In this document: piece by piece, positions 18,305 to 25,711 of the stretch | Layout: each line of letters opens with the position of its first letter | Position numbering within the stretch: the stretch's first letter is position 1 | From: Porphyromonas somerae DSM 23386 | GTDB lineage: Bacteria > Bacteroidota > Bacteroidia > Bacteroidales > Porphyromonadaceae | Assembly (NCBI RefSeq): GCF_000372405.1 | Contig: NZ_AQVC01000013.1 | Span: forward strand, 1 to 50,460 | Reading direction: 5' to 3' | DNA: 50,460 nucleotides | Notes under the pieces: generated by a model | Databases searched by the model: none | What the model saw: the letters and a program-made list of their open reading frames with translations, nothing else | What the model was told of the DNA's origin: nothing | Translations under genes and position numbers: made by a program

Positions 18305-18838
18305 ATGCTCAACCCCTACCCTACAATAGAAGGTAATGATCTAACCCTTTACGGAAAGGTACGTAGGACGCACGGATACCAAGGGGAGCTTTTGGTGGCA
18401 CTCTCTTCTCCAACATACGAGGATATACTGCCTGAGTTTCTATTTCCCGTGATTGATGAGATACCTATCCCCTATCGTGTGGAGCAGGTGAGGGGAAGTG
18501 CAGAGCAATTAATTATTAAGCTCCAAGAGCTACACAACCTATGCGAGGCGGAGCCCTTCGTAGGCTGTGACCTTATGATCCTTAAGGAAGAACTACCAAT
18601 GGGCGAAGCGCCTGATATTTCAAAACTCATTGGTTACAGCCTACTACATGATAATGGAGAGGTGATAGGAGAAATAGTAGCAATAGATAGTACCACAACC
18701 AATATCTTGCTCCTTGTAGAGCTTGCAAAAAACAATAAGCAAGTACCTATACCACTTACCCCTGAGTGGCTAATAGAACTTGATGAGGAAAGTAGAAAAC
18801 TAACTCTCAACTTCCCTATGGAACTACTTGAGCTTTAA
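18305..18838 (+). CDS. rimM: Ribosome maturation factor RimM
   Basis: A 177-residue 16S rRNA processing factor that binds ribosomal protein S19 in the 30S head. The N-terminal RimM domain begins with [13 protein letters not shown], and the C-terminal PRC-barrel-like domain contains [16 protein letters not shown] and [10 protein letters not shown]. The murA-rimM pairing is common in Bacteroidales. It ends the lysS-to-rimM run; serC follows after 169 nt. Confidence 0.93.
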   Translation: MLNPYPTIEGNDLTLYGKVRRTHGYQGELLVALSSPTYEDILPEFLFPVIDEIPIPYRVEQVRGSAEQLIIKLQELHNLCEAEPFVGCDLMILKEELPMGEAPDISKLIGYSLLHDNGEVIGEIVAIDSTTTNILLLVELAKNNKQVPIPLTPEWLIELDEESRKLTLNFPMELLEL

Positions 18839-19007
18839 CCCATCTTTACCCACTTCATTCTTAATAAAAACAGTGAGAAGGGGGTCAAAAAGATGTTATT
18901 TTGCAAGGTTTGGCACATTCTCAAGGTTATTTGAAAGGTATTGGGTACCTTTATCATCGAATATAAAATCATTATCGTTTATTCACACTTTAAGAAACAC
19001 TGTGACA

Positions 19008-20072
19008 ATGAAAAAGCACAATTTTTATGCTGGTCCCTCAATCCTAAATGAGGGAGTAATCAAAGAGGCTGGCAAGGCAGTTGAAAACTTTGCAGGTACT
19101 GGCCTTTCAATCCTAGAAGTATCTCACAGAGGTAAGGAGTTCGTAGCCGTAATGGACGAGACCGTAGCCCTCTTCAAGGAGCTTCTAGACGTTCCTGAGA
19201 CACACGAGGTTGTTTTCGTTGGAGGTGGTGCTAGCCTACAATTCTACATGAGTGCACTCAACTTCCTTAATAAGAAAGCTGCCTATCTAGATACAGGCAC
19301 ATGGTCAAGCAAGGCCATCAAGGAGGCTAAGCGCGTAGGTGAGGTAGTAGTAGTAGCAAGCTCTAAGGACGACAACTACACTCATATCCCTGAGTACACC
19401 GTGCCAGGTGATGTAGACTACTTCCACTACACTTCCAATAACACCATATATGGTACAGAAATCAAGAAGGATCCAGAGGTTAATGTTCCTCTTATCTGCG
19501 ATATGTCTTCTGATATCTTTAGCCGTCCAGTAGACGTATCTAAGTACGACCTTATCTATGGTGGTGCGCAGAAGAACCTTGCCCCTGCAGGTGTTACTTT
19601 CGCAGTAGTAAAGAAGGATGCTGTTGGTAAGGTAGATCGCGACCTTCCTACTATGCTCAACTACCAGACTCATATTGACAAGGGTAGCATGTTCAATACT
19701 CCTCCAGTATTCCCAATCTATGTAGCTCTTCAAACCCTTAAATGGTACAAGAGCCTAGGTGGTATCCCTGCAATGCAGAAGAGAAATGAGGAGAAGGCTG
19801 CTCTTCTTTATGATGCTATTGATAGCTCTAAGATCTTCCGTGGTACTGCTCGTGAGCAGGATCGTTCACTTATGAACATCTGCTTTGTGATGAAGGATGA
19901 GTACAAGGAGCTTGAGAAGGACTTCCTAGACCTAGCTACTTCTCGTGGTATGATGGGTATCAAGGGTCACCGCTCCGTTGGTGGTTTCCGTGCCTCTACA
20001 TACAACGCACTTCCTATCGAGAGCGTAAAGGCTCTGATAGATGTGATGAAGGAGTTTGAGAAGAAGATCTGA
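19008..20072 (+). CDS. serC: Phosphoserine aminotransferase
   Basis: PLP enzyme converting 3-phosphohydroxypyruvate to phosphoserine, second step of serine synthesis, also used in B6 synthesis. From the Met at 19008 it has 354 residues, the family's length, with VGGGASLQF at 71-79, the PLP lysine Lys189 in GGAQKNLAP, and [12 protein letters not shown] near the end. The frame stays open 60 codons upstream to 18828, but that part overlaps rimM and is not SerC-like. Codon use here and in serA is strongly biased (many CTA, GTA, GGT), suggesting high expression. It is followed by a long hairpin and serA. Confidence 0.96.
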   Translation: MKKHNFYAGPSILNEGVIKEAGKAVENFAGTGLSILEVSHRGKEFVAVMDETVALFKELLDVPETHEVVFVGGGASLQFYMSALNFLNKKAAYLDTGTWSSKAIKEAKRVGEVVVVASSKDDNYTHIPEYTVPGDVDYFHYTSNNTIYGTEIKKDPEVNVPLICDMSSDIFSRPVDVSKYDLIYGGAQKNLAPAGVTFAVVKKDAVGKVDRDLPTMLNYQTHIDKGSMFNTPPVFPIYVALQTLKWYKSLGGIPAMQKRNEEKAALLYDAIDSSKIFRGTAREQDRSLMNICFVMKDEYKELEKDFLDLATSRGMMGIKGHRSVGGFRASTYNALPIESVKALIDVMKEFEKKI

Positions 20073-20091
20073 TCACAGTCAATCATTAATG

Positions 20092-20137
20092 CCGCATCTA
20101 TGGAGCAGTGGTCATGACCACTGCTCCGTGGACGCGG
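20092..20137 (+). repeat. Long hairpin between serC and serA
   Basis: The core is a perfect palindrome, GGAGCAGTGGTC and its complement, 20102-20127. As RNA it is extended by about ten more pairs (CCGCATCTAT with GTGGACGCGG, two G-U pairs and one mismatch). Only TTTATATC follows, so it is a poor T-tailed terminator; it may partly terminate or stabilise the serC end. Confidence 0.8.
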
Positions 20138-20182
20138 TTTATATCAAAATACCAAATACACTAAATAACGAATATAGAAAAT

Positions 20183-21106
20183 ATGGCAAAAGTATTAATC
20201 GCTACTGAAAAACCATTTGCACCTGTAGCTGTAGAGAAGATTAGAGGCATCATTGAGAATAACGGTCTTGAACTTGTACTGCTAGAGAAGTACACAGATA
20301 AAAGCCAACTACTAGACGCTGTAAAGGACGTTGACGCTATGATCGTACGTAGCGACAAGGTAGATGCAGAAGTAATTGAGGCTGCTAAGAACCTTAAGAT
20401 CGTAGTGCGTGCTGGTGCAGGATACGACAACGTAGACTGTGATGCAGCTACAAAGCACAATGTAGTAGTGATGAACACCCCTGGACAAAACGCCAACGCT
20501 GTAGCGGAGCTCGTATTTGGCATGCTACTCTATCATGTGCGTAAGAACTTCACTGGAGCGTCCGGTAGCGAGCTTATGGGTAAGCGCCTAGGTGTGATGA
20601 GCTATGGTAATATCGGTGAAAATGCTGCTCGTATCGCTCAGGGCTTCGGTATGCACGTATATGCATACAGCCGTTCAACCCCAGCAGACTATTTCTTTAA
20701 GGATGGCTATGAGTTCTTCGTAAATCGCAAGGCAATGTTTGAGGTTTGCGACATCATGGTACTTGCTATGCCATCTGCAGCTAACACCAAGGGCATGATC
20801 AATTATGAGCTAATGAGCGCTATGCCAAAGGGGGCTATCCTAGTAAATATTGCTCGTAAAGACCTTATCAATGAGGCTGACCTCATGAAGGTACTAGCAG
20901 AGCGTCCAGACCTTAGCTACCTCACCGACGTGAAGCCAGATGCAGAGGCTGAGATCATAGAGAAGTTTGGTAAGCAGTACTTCTCAACTGCCAAGAAGAT
21001 GGGTGCACAAACCGCAGAGGCTAATATCAATGCCGGTATGGCTGCTGCTTCTCAAATCGCTAGCTATCTTCTTACTGGCAACGAAAAGTTCAGAGTAAAT
21101 AAGTAA
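20183..21106 (+). CDS. serA: D-3-phosphoglycerate dehydrogenase, short Lys-type
   Basis: First step of serine synthesis, oxidising 3-phosphoglycerate with NAD+. The 307-residue protein has substrate and NAD domains (LGVMSYGNIGENAA at 136-149; NIARKDLINEADL with Arg225) but no C-terminal regulatory ACT domain. The usual catalytic His segment (PHIG...T) is replaced by TAKKMGAQTAEAN with Lys271-Lys272, and the second Gly of the nucleotide loop is Ser140. This matches the short Lys-containing class (called type IIK in Entamoeba histolytica and found in Bacteroides), so loss of function is unlikely. It is between serC and the DUF1015 gene. Confidence 0.93.
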   Translation: MAKVLIATEKPFAPVAVEKIRGIIENNGLELVLLEKYTDKSQLLDAVKDVDAMIVRSDKVDAEVIEAAKNLKIVVRAGAGYDNVDCDAATKHNVVVMNTPGQNANAVAELVFGMLLYHVRKNFTGASGSELMGKRLGVMSYGNIGENAARIAQGFGMHVYAYSRSTPADYFFKDGYEFFVNRKAMFEVCDIMVLAMPSAANTKGMINYELMSAMPKGAILVNIARKDLINEADLMKVLAERPDLSYLTDVKPDAEAEIIEKFGKQYFSTAKKMGAQTAEANINAGMAAASQIASYLLTGNEKFRVNK

Positions 21107-21119
21107 ATCATAGTAGTAA

Positions 21120-21169
21120 GGTAAGCAGATGGAGTGATGGCTAAAAAAGTCGCACTCCATCTACCTACC
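21120..21169 (+). repeat. Hairpin between serA and the DUF1015 gene
   Basis: A 17-nt arm (21120-21136, containing AGATGGAGTG) pairs with 21153-21169 (CACTCCATCT within it) with two mismatches and a 16-nt A-rich loop. No T-tract follows. Together with the hairpins at 20092 and 22505 it marks each junction of this gene group. Confidence 0.65.
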
Positions 21170-21198
21170 CCCCACTCCTCAATACAAATAAGAAAGAT

Positions 21199-22449
21199 AT
21201 GATCGTTAAACCATTTAGAGGCATTCGCCCTCCAAAAAACCTAGTAGAAAAGGTTAATTCTCGCCCTTATGATGTACTGAATTCCGACGAAGCTCGCAAG
21301 GAGGCAGAGGGCAATGAGATGTCGCTTTACCACATAATCCGCCCTGAGATCAACTTCCCTGTGGGAAAGGACGAGCACGATGAGGATGTGTATGAGATGG
21401 CTGCAAAGCAATTTGCACTATTCCAAGAGAAAGGGTGGCTCGTAAAAGACGAAAAGCCATGCTACTACATCTATGCACAGACTATGGATGGTAGGACACA
21501 GTATGGTATCGTACTTGGTGCTTACGTAGATGACTATATGCAAGGCAGGATCAAGAAACACGAACTTACTCGTAAGGATAAAGAGGAAGATCGTATGAAG
21601 CACGTGCGCGTCAACAATGCCAACGTAGAGCCTGTATTCTTTGCATTTGAGGATAATACCACCCTACAGGGCATCATTGACAAGTACAAAAAAACTACTC
21701 CAGAGTACGACTTTGTTGCTGATATAGATGGATTTGGACACACCTTCTGGGTGATTAGTGACGATAAGGACATTGAGACCATCACCAAGGCTTTCAAGGA
21801 GATCCCTTACATGTACATCGCTGATGGACACCACAGATCTGCAGCTGCCGCACTTGTTGGTGATGAAAAGCGTAAGCAAAACCCCAACCACACTGGCAAT
21901 GAGGAGTACAACTACTTTATGGCTGTTTGCTTCCCAGCAAGCCACCTACACATCATAGACTACAATCGTGTGGTAAAGGATCTGAACGGAATGACTCCCG
22001 CTCAATTCCTAGAGAAGCTAAAGGATAAGTTTGTGGTTGAAGATAAGGGAACTAATATCTATCACCCCAATAAACTACACAACTTCTCACTTTACCTCGG
22101 TGGTCACTGGTATTCACTAACCGCTAAGGAAGGCACTTATGATGATAATGATCCAATTGGTGTCCTCGACGTAACCATTTCAAGTGATTACATCCTTCGC
22201 GACCTTCTAGATATTCAGGATCTTCGTACCAGCAACAGAGTTGACTTTGTAGGCGGTATCCGCGGACTAGAGGAGCTCAAGCGCCGTGTAGATAGTGGAG
22301 AGATGATCGCTGCCCTAGCACTCTATCCAGTGACTATGGATCAGCTTATCAATATTGCCGATACTGGTAATATCATGCCTCCAAAGACCACTTGGTTCGA
22401 GCCAAAACTTCGCTCCGGACTAGTTATCCACTCATTAGAGGAGGAGTAA
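21199..22449 (+). CDS. DUF1015 family protein
   Basis: A 416-residue cytosolic protein of the DUF1015 (HTH-3-like annotation in some databases) family, recognised by the N-terminal KPFRGIRPPKN and SRPYDVLNSDEAR, and the central YIADGHHRSAAA and FMAVCFPASHLHI. No membrane segment or signal peptide. These genes very often follow serC and serA in Bacteroidota and Firmicutes, as here, so a role near serine metabolism is often inferred; the reaction is not established. Lys, Glu and Asp content is high, as in its two highly expressed neighbours. Confidence 0.9.
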   Translation: MIVKPFRGIRPPKNLVEKVNSRPYDVLNSDEARKEAEGNEMSLYHIIRPEINFPVGKDEHDEDVYEMAAKQFALFQEKGWLVKDEKPCYYIYAQTMDGRTQYGIVLGAYVDDYMQGRIKKHELTRKDKEEDRMKHVRVNNANVEPVFFAFEDNTTLQGIIDKYKKTTPEYDFVADIDGFGHTFWVISDDKDIETITKAFKEIPYMYIADGHHRSAAAALVGDEKRKQNPNHTGNEEYNYFMAVCFPASHLHIIDYNRVVKDLNGMTPAQFLEKLKDKFVVEDKGTNIYHPNKLHNFSLYLGGHWYSLTAKEGTYDDNDPIGVLDVTISSDYILRDLLDIQDLRTSNRVDFVGGIRGLEELKRRVDSGEMIAALALYPVTMDQLINIADTGNIMPPKTTWFEPKLRSGLVIHSLEEE

Positions 22450-22504
22450 GCAGCAGCTATGCTACGATTAGCAGGAATTTATTATATCTAAATACCAAAC
22501 AAAG

Positions 22505-22548
22505 AGAAAGTGACACACTCCCCACCGCGGGGACTGTGCTCACTTTCT
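22505..22548 (+). repeat. Hairpin between the DUF1015 gene and aspA
   Basis: AGAAAGTGA at 22505-22513 pairs with TCACTTTCT at the other end and an inner TCCCC/GGGGA stem closes the hairpin, with small internal mismatches. ATATTTATTAC follows. It may act as a weak terminator; aspA starts 28 nt downstream. Confidence 0.65.
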
Positions 22549-22576
22549 ATATTTATTACTATTTCGCAATATTATT

Positions 22577-24010
22577 ATGTCATCAAAAAAGAGAGTAGAG
22601 AGCGACCTACTAGGCGAGGTGGAGCTAGATAATAGCCACCTATATGGTGTACAAACGGCACGTGCCATTGACAACTTTAAGTTTTCGCCATTCAAAATCA
22701 ACGATTATCCACACTTCGTTGAGGGACTAGCTCTTACCAAGAAAGGGGCAGCGATGGCCAATCATAAGCTGGGCCTACTCACCGATAAGCAAACTAAAGC
22801 TATTGAGCAAGCTTGTGACGAAATCCTGGCTGGCAAGCATCACGAGCACTTTGTGGTAGATATGTTTCAGGGAGGTGCAGGTACTTCCACCAATATGAAT
22901 GCCAATGAAGTCATCACCAACCGTGCCCTAGAGATTATGGGCTACGAGAGAGGCGACTACAAACACCTCAGCCCTAACGACCACACCAATCTATCACAGT
23001 CTACGAATGACGCTTACCCAACAGCCATCCACCTAGGTCTTTATACCACCTATGTTGAGATGATTCCTCACATTGAAGATCTGATCAAGAGCTTCAAGGC
23101 CAAAGGAAAAGAGTTTAAGAAGATCATCAAGATGGGGCGTACTCAGCTACAAGATGCAGTGCCTATGACCTTGGGTCAGACCTTCAACGCGTTTGCTTCC
23201 ATTCTTGAGGAAGAGCTACCCAACCTTAAGCATGCTTGCGACCAACTATTGGTAAACAACATGGGGTCCACTGCTATCGGTACAGGTATCTGCTCAGTGC
23301 CTGGCTATCGCGAGGCGTGTGCCGAAGCATTGAGTGAGATCACTGGGTGGAAGGTGAAGATGGCAAAGGATATGGTTGCTGCCACTTCCGATACCTCACA
23401 CATGATTGGCTTCTCTGGAGCCATCAAGCGAATCGCTGTAAAGCTCAGCAAGATATCCAACGACCTTCGTATCCTATCTAGTGGTCCAAGAGCAGGACTT
23501 AGCGAGATCAACCTTCCTGCACGTCAGCCAGGATCCAGCATCATGCCTGGTAAGGTCAATCCAGTGATCCCAGAGGTAGTGACTCAAGTTGCTATGAAGA
23601 TCATAGGCAATGATATGTGCGTTACGATGGCTGGTGAGGCTTCACAGATGGAGCTCAATGCCATGGAGCCAATTATGGCACAGTGCTGCTTTGAGAGTGC
23701 TCGCCTATTGGTAGAGGCTTGCGATACTCTTCGCACACTCTGTATCGATGGCATCACTGCCAATAAAAACATTACCGAAGAGCAAGTACATAGTAGCATT
23801 GGTGTTGTTACGGCACTTAACCCATACATCGGCTATAAGAACTCTACTAAGATTGCCAAGGAAGCGATCAACACCGGCAAAGGCATCGTAGAGATTGTAT
23901 TAGAAAAGGGCATCCTCTCCAAGGAGCAACTAGACCAAATACTAGCGCCAGAAAACCTGATCAAGCCAGTACGTCTAGATATCAAGCCTCTCAAAAACTT
24001 CGAGGACTAA
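22577..24010 (+). CDS. aspA: Aspartate ammonia-lyase
   Basis: Splits L-aspartate into fumarate and ammonia, feeding the fumarate respiration used by anaerobic Bacteroidales. The 477-residue protein belongs to the fumarase/aspartase superfamily, with the signature GSSIMPGKVNP at 319-329 (catalytic Ser on this flexible loop), GAGTSTNMNANEV near 100-112 and SQSTNDAYPTA. The PVIPEV residues after the signature, in place of PTQCE, favour aspartase over class II fumarase. A strong terminator follows at 24038. Confidence 0.92.
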   Translation: MSSKKRVESDLLGEVELDNSHLYGVQTARAIDNFKFSPFKINDYPHFVEGLALTKKGAAMANHKLGLLTDKQTKAIEQACDEILAGKHHEHFVVDMFQGGAGTSTNMNANEVITNRALEIMGYERGDYKHLSPNDHTNLSQSTNDAYPTAIHLGLYTTYVEMIPHIEDLIKSFKAKGKEFKKIIKMGRTQLQDAVPMTLGQTFNAFASILEEELPNLKHACDQLLVNNMGSTAIGTGICSVPGYREACAEALSEITGWKVKMAKDMVAATSDTSHMIGFSGAIKRIAVKLSKISNDLRILSSGPRAGLSEINLPARQPGSSIMPGKVNPVIPEVVTQVAMKIIGNDMCVTMAGEASQMELNAMEPIMAQCCFESARLLVEACDTLRTLCIDGITANKNITEEQVHSSIGVVTALNPYIGYKNSTKIAKEAINTGKGIVEIVLEKGILSKEQLDQILAPENLIKPVRLDIKPLKNFED

Positions 24011-24037
24011 TCCTATATCCACATAATGGATACTGCC

Positions 24038-24077
24038 ATAGGGGTGGTGTGTCATAGACATGCCACCCCTATTTTTT
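24038..24077 (+). terminator. Rho-independent terminator after aspA
   Basis: ATAGGGGTGG pairs with CCACCCCTAT, with extra TC/GA pairing inside, followed by TTTTTT. Distance from the aspA stop is 28 nt. Confidence 0.9.
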
Positions 24078-24128
24078 ACACTTTCCACCGAAAGCCAGTA
24101 GCTAGGACTAAGCGATTAGAATCAATCA

Positions 24129-24334
24129 GAGACTGTTGCACGAAGACGATCTGCGGCGTTGCTTTCGGGATTCGGGCTCGGTCACGTACGTGAGTACGCT
24201 CCCAGCGCCCTAGTTGGGCCTTGGTGCCTTACGGCACCTTGCCCTCACCCTCAGGCCTTGCATCTCATCCTTCGTTCAAAGTCTCAGCGCATTTGATTCA
24301 AATGTGCGAGAATGGCACTTCGTTTGATATTCTC
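24129..24334 (+). mobile_element. MITE-like element, copy B (206 bp)
   Basis: The left end GAGACTGTTGCACGAAG at 24129-24145 is identical to the right end of copy A (335-507) read in reverse. The right end at 24318-24334 is a diverged form (complement GAGAATATCAAACGAAG). The element is flanked by AATCA at 24124-24128 and 24335-24339, a 5-bp target duplication. Both copies share most internal sequence, including GGTCACGTACGTGAGTACG, the internal TIR-like motif and the small CATTTG/CAAATG hairpin, but copy B has about 33 extra bases with a GGTGCC/GGCACC hairpin. It has no coding capacity. Confidence 0.8.
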
Positions 24335-24358
24335 AATCATTGAGAATATCAAACGAAG
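24318..24358. repeat. Perfect inverted repeat at the right end of MITE copy B
   Basis: CTTCGTTTGATATTCTC at 24318-24334 and its exact complement at 24342-24358 are separated by 7 nt (AATCATT), giving a 17-bp hairpin. The outer arm lies beyond the target duplication, so it is not part of the element. It may be a leftover end from another insertion or a template-switch product. Confidence 0.85.
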
Positions 24359-24426
24359 GAGTTAGCCAATGCCAAGAGTCATTTTATAACAAGCTGATAT
24401 CCAGTCGTATAAATTAGCCCCAAATT

Positions 24427-24502
24427 AGTTGCATCTCAGCAAATGCTTAGTTGCAACTCACCGATTGCTTAGTTGCAACTCGTCATTTGCTTAGTTGCAA
24501 CT
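24427..24502 (-). repeat. 76-bp palindrome array, copy 2
   Basis: Same architecture as 6924-6999: 10-bp units AGTTGCATCT (24427) and AGTTGCAACT (24449, 24471, 24493), with 12-bp spacers CAGCAAATGCTT, CACCGATTGCTT and CGTCATTTGCTT. All three spacers have one orientation here. Read on the minus strand the left flank is GGAAAAGTTT, like the other arrays. It lies between aspA and the GT5 gene. Confidence 0.9.
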
Positions 24503-24674
24503 AAACTTTTCCTTTCTTATCTCTTGGACAATTAACCTCTAAAACATGAGATTGGAAGAGTTGCCCAACGATGATGGAGTAGCTCACAAGAATTAGTAGC
24601 TAACAGAGCAACGACAACATGAAATTGCCTCCATACGATAAATAGCGACTTTTGCCTATGTGCTGAAAAATGAG

Positions 24675-24682
24675 TAACTTTG
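24675..24682 (+). promoter_or_regulatory. Bacteroidota -7 box before the GT5 gene
   Basis: TAACTTTG matches TAnnTTTG, 101 nt before the start at 24784. Confidence 0.5.
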
Positions 24683-24783
24683 AGGAGTTTAATGGGGGAT
24701 GAGTAGCCTATTAAGACGGATGTTTGCCAAGTTATTTAGCGAGGGAATTGGCAGATATATATTAAAAACAAAGGAGAAAAAGA

Positions 24784-25632
24784 ATGATAAGGAAACGGCG
24801 ACAGGCAAGGAAGAAGGTGCTATACTTAGCACAAGAAATCTATCCCTACCTAGAGGATAGTAAGGTAGGTAAGGATTCAAAACTTATCCCTTTGGGCATC
24901 ATGGGTAGAGGCAATGATATCCGTACATTTATGCCCAATTATGGAGTGATCAACGAACGTCGCCACCAACTTCATGAGGTGATCCGTCTATCGGGTGTCA
25001 ATCTTACTGTCAATGACAAAGTACACCAGCTAGTGGTGAAAGTAGCGAGCCTGATGCCACAGCGTATGCAGGTCTACTTTATTGATAATGAGGATTTCTT
25101 TGGTAGAAAAGGGGTATTCACAGATGAAAAAGGCACCTACTACGAGGATAATGTAGAGCGTGCCGTATTCTTTATCCGTGGAGTGTTTGAGACCGTAAAG
25201 AAACTAAGATGGGTACCCGATGTGATCCACTGTCACGGTTGGTTCACCGGATTAGCCCCCCTTTATTTGAGGACACTACTCAAGGATGACCCAGCCCTCT
25301 CCCGTGCCAAGATCGTCTACTCTGCTTACGATACAGCTCCAGAGTATCCGTTTGATGAACAACTCACCGAGGTACTGGCGTATGACCAGATCAAGCACCC
25401 ACTTCTGGATGGGCAGGCACTTAATCGGGAAGCACTTGTAGAGCTTATTCTACAATATGTGGATGGCATCATCTACTCCAAAACCAATAGTTCTGAAGAA
25501 CTTATTGCTGCAATAGAGGGCTCAGGGAAGAGTGTACTTGACTTCCAAAGCGATGACCAATTGATAGAGTCGGTAGCAGACTTCTACAATAGCATTATTG
25601 GTGAAGAAGAAGAGGAAGAGAGTGAAGAATAG
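24784..25632 (+). CDS. GT5 starch/glycogen synthase-like protein, N-terminal domain only
   Basis: A 282-residue cytosolic protein matching only the first Rossmann domain of GT5 glycogen synthases (KKVLYLAQEIYPYLE; RTFMPNYGVINERRHQLHEV; DVIHCHGWFTGLAPLYLR). The family's ADP-glucose-binding KTGGL loop is not preserved (SKVGKDSK here) and the whole C-terminal GT1-type domain is missing. Other Bacteroidales carry the same short form, often near panC and a DUF4270 gene, so this is not a fresh truncation. Catalysis as a glycogen synthase is doubtful. The start is set by GGAG 9-12 nt upstream. The tail (about 270-282) is almost all Glu/Ser. DUF4270 follows after 79 nt. Confidence 0.85.
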   Translation: MIRKRRQARKKVLYLAQEIYPYLEDSKVGKDSKLIPLGIMGRGNDIRTFMPNYGVINERRHQLHEVIRLSGVNLTVNDKVHQLVVKVASLMPQRMQVYFIDNEDFFGRKGVFTDEKGTYYEDNVERAVFFIRGVFETVKKLRWVPDVIHCHGWFTGLAPLYLRTLLKDDPALSRAKIVYSAYDTAPEYPFDEQLTEVLAYDQIKHPLLDGQALNREALVELILQYVDGIIYSKTNSSEELIAAIEGSGKSVLDFQSDDQLIESVADFYNSIIGEEEEEESEE

Positions 25633-25711
25633 GGACAAAAAAGATGTTTTTCCAATAATAAAATTCGGTAGGATAGCTGTATAAAAGGCTATCAATATAT
25701 AGAGCAAATAT

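Larger units (their letters stand above)
24011..24783. other. 773-bp intergenic region rich in repeats
   Basis: In order it holds the aspA terminator, a 206-bp MITE copy with a palindromic right end, a 76-bp palindrome array and a promoter box for the next gene. No supported gene lies here. A 53-codon frame at 24699-24860 overlaps the next gene and is judged chance. Confidence 0.75.

Noticed and set aside
18828-19007. 60-residue N-terminal extension of SerC
   Set aside because: It overlaps rimM and has no SerC similarity; the Met at 19008 gives the normal N-terminus.
24699-24860. 53-codon frame overlapping the GT5 gene start
   Set aside because: It shares 77 nt with a well-supported gene in another frame; the GGAG site belongs to the GT5 start at 24784. 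No family recognised.
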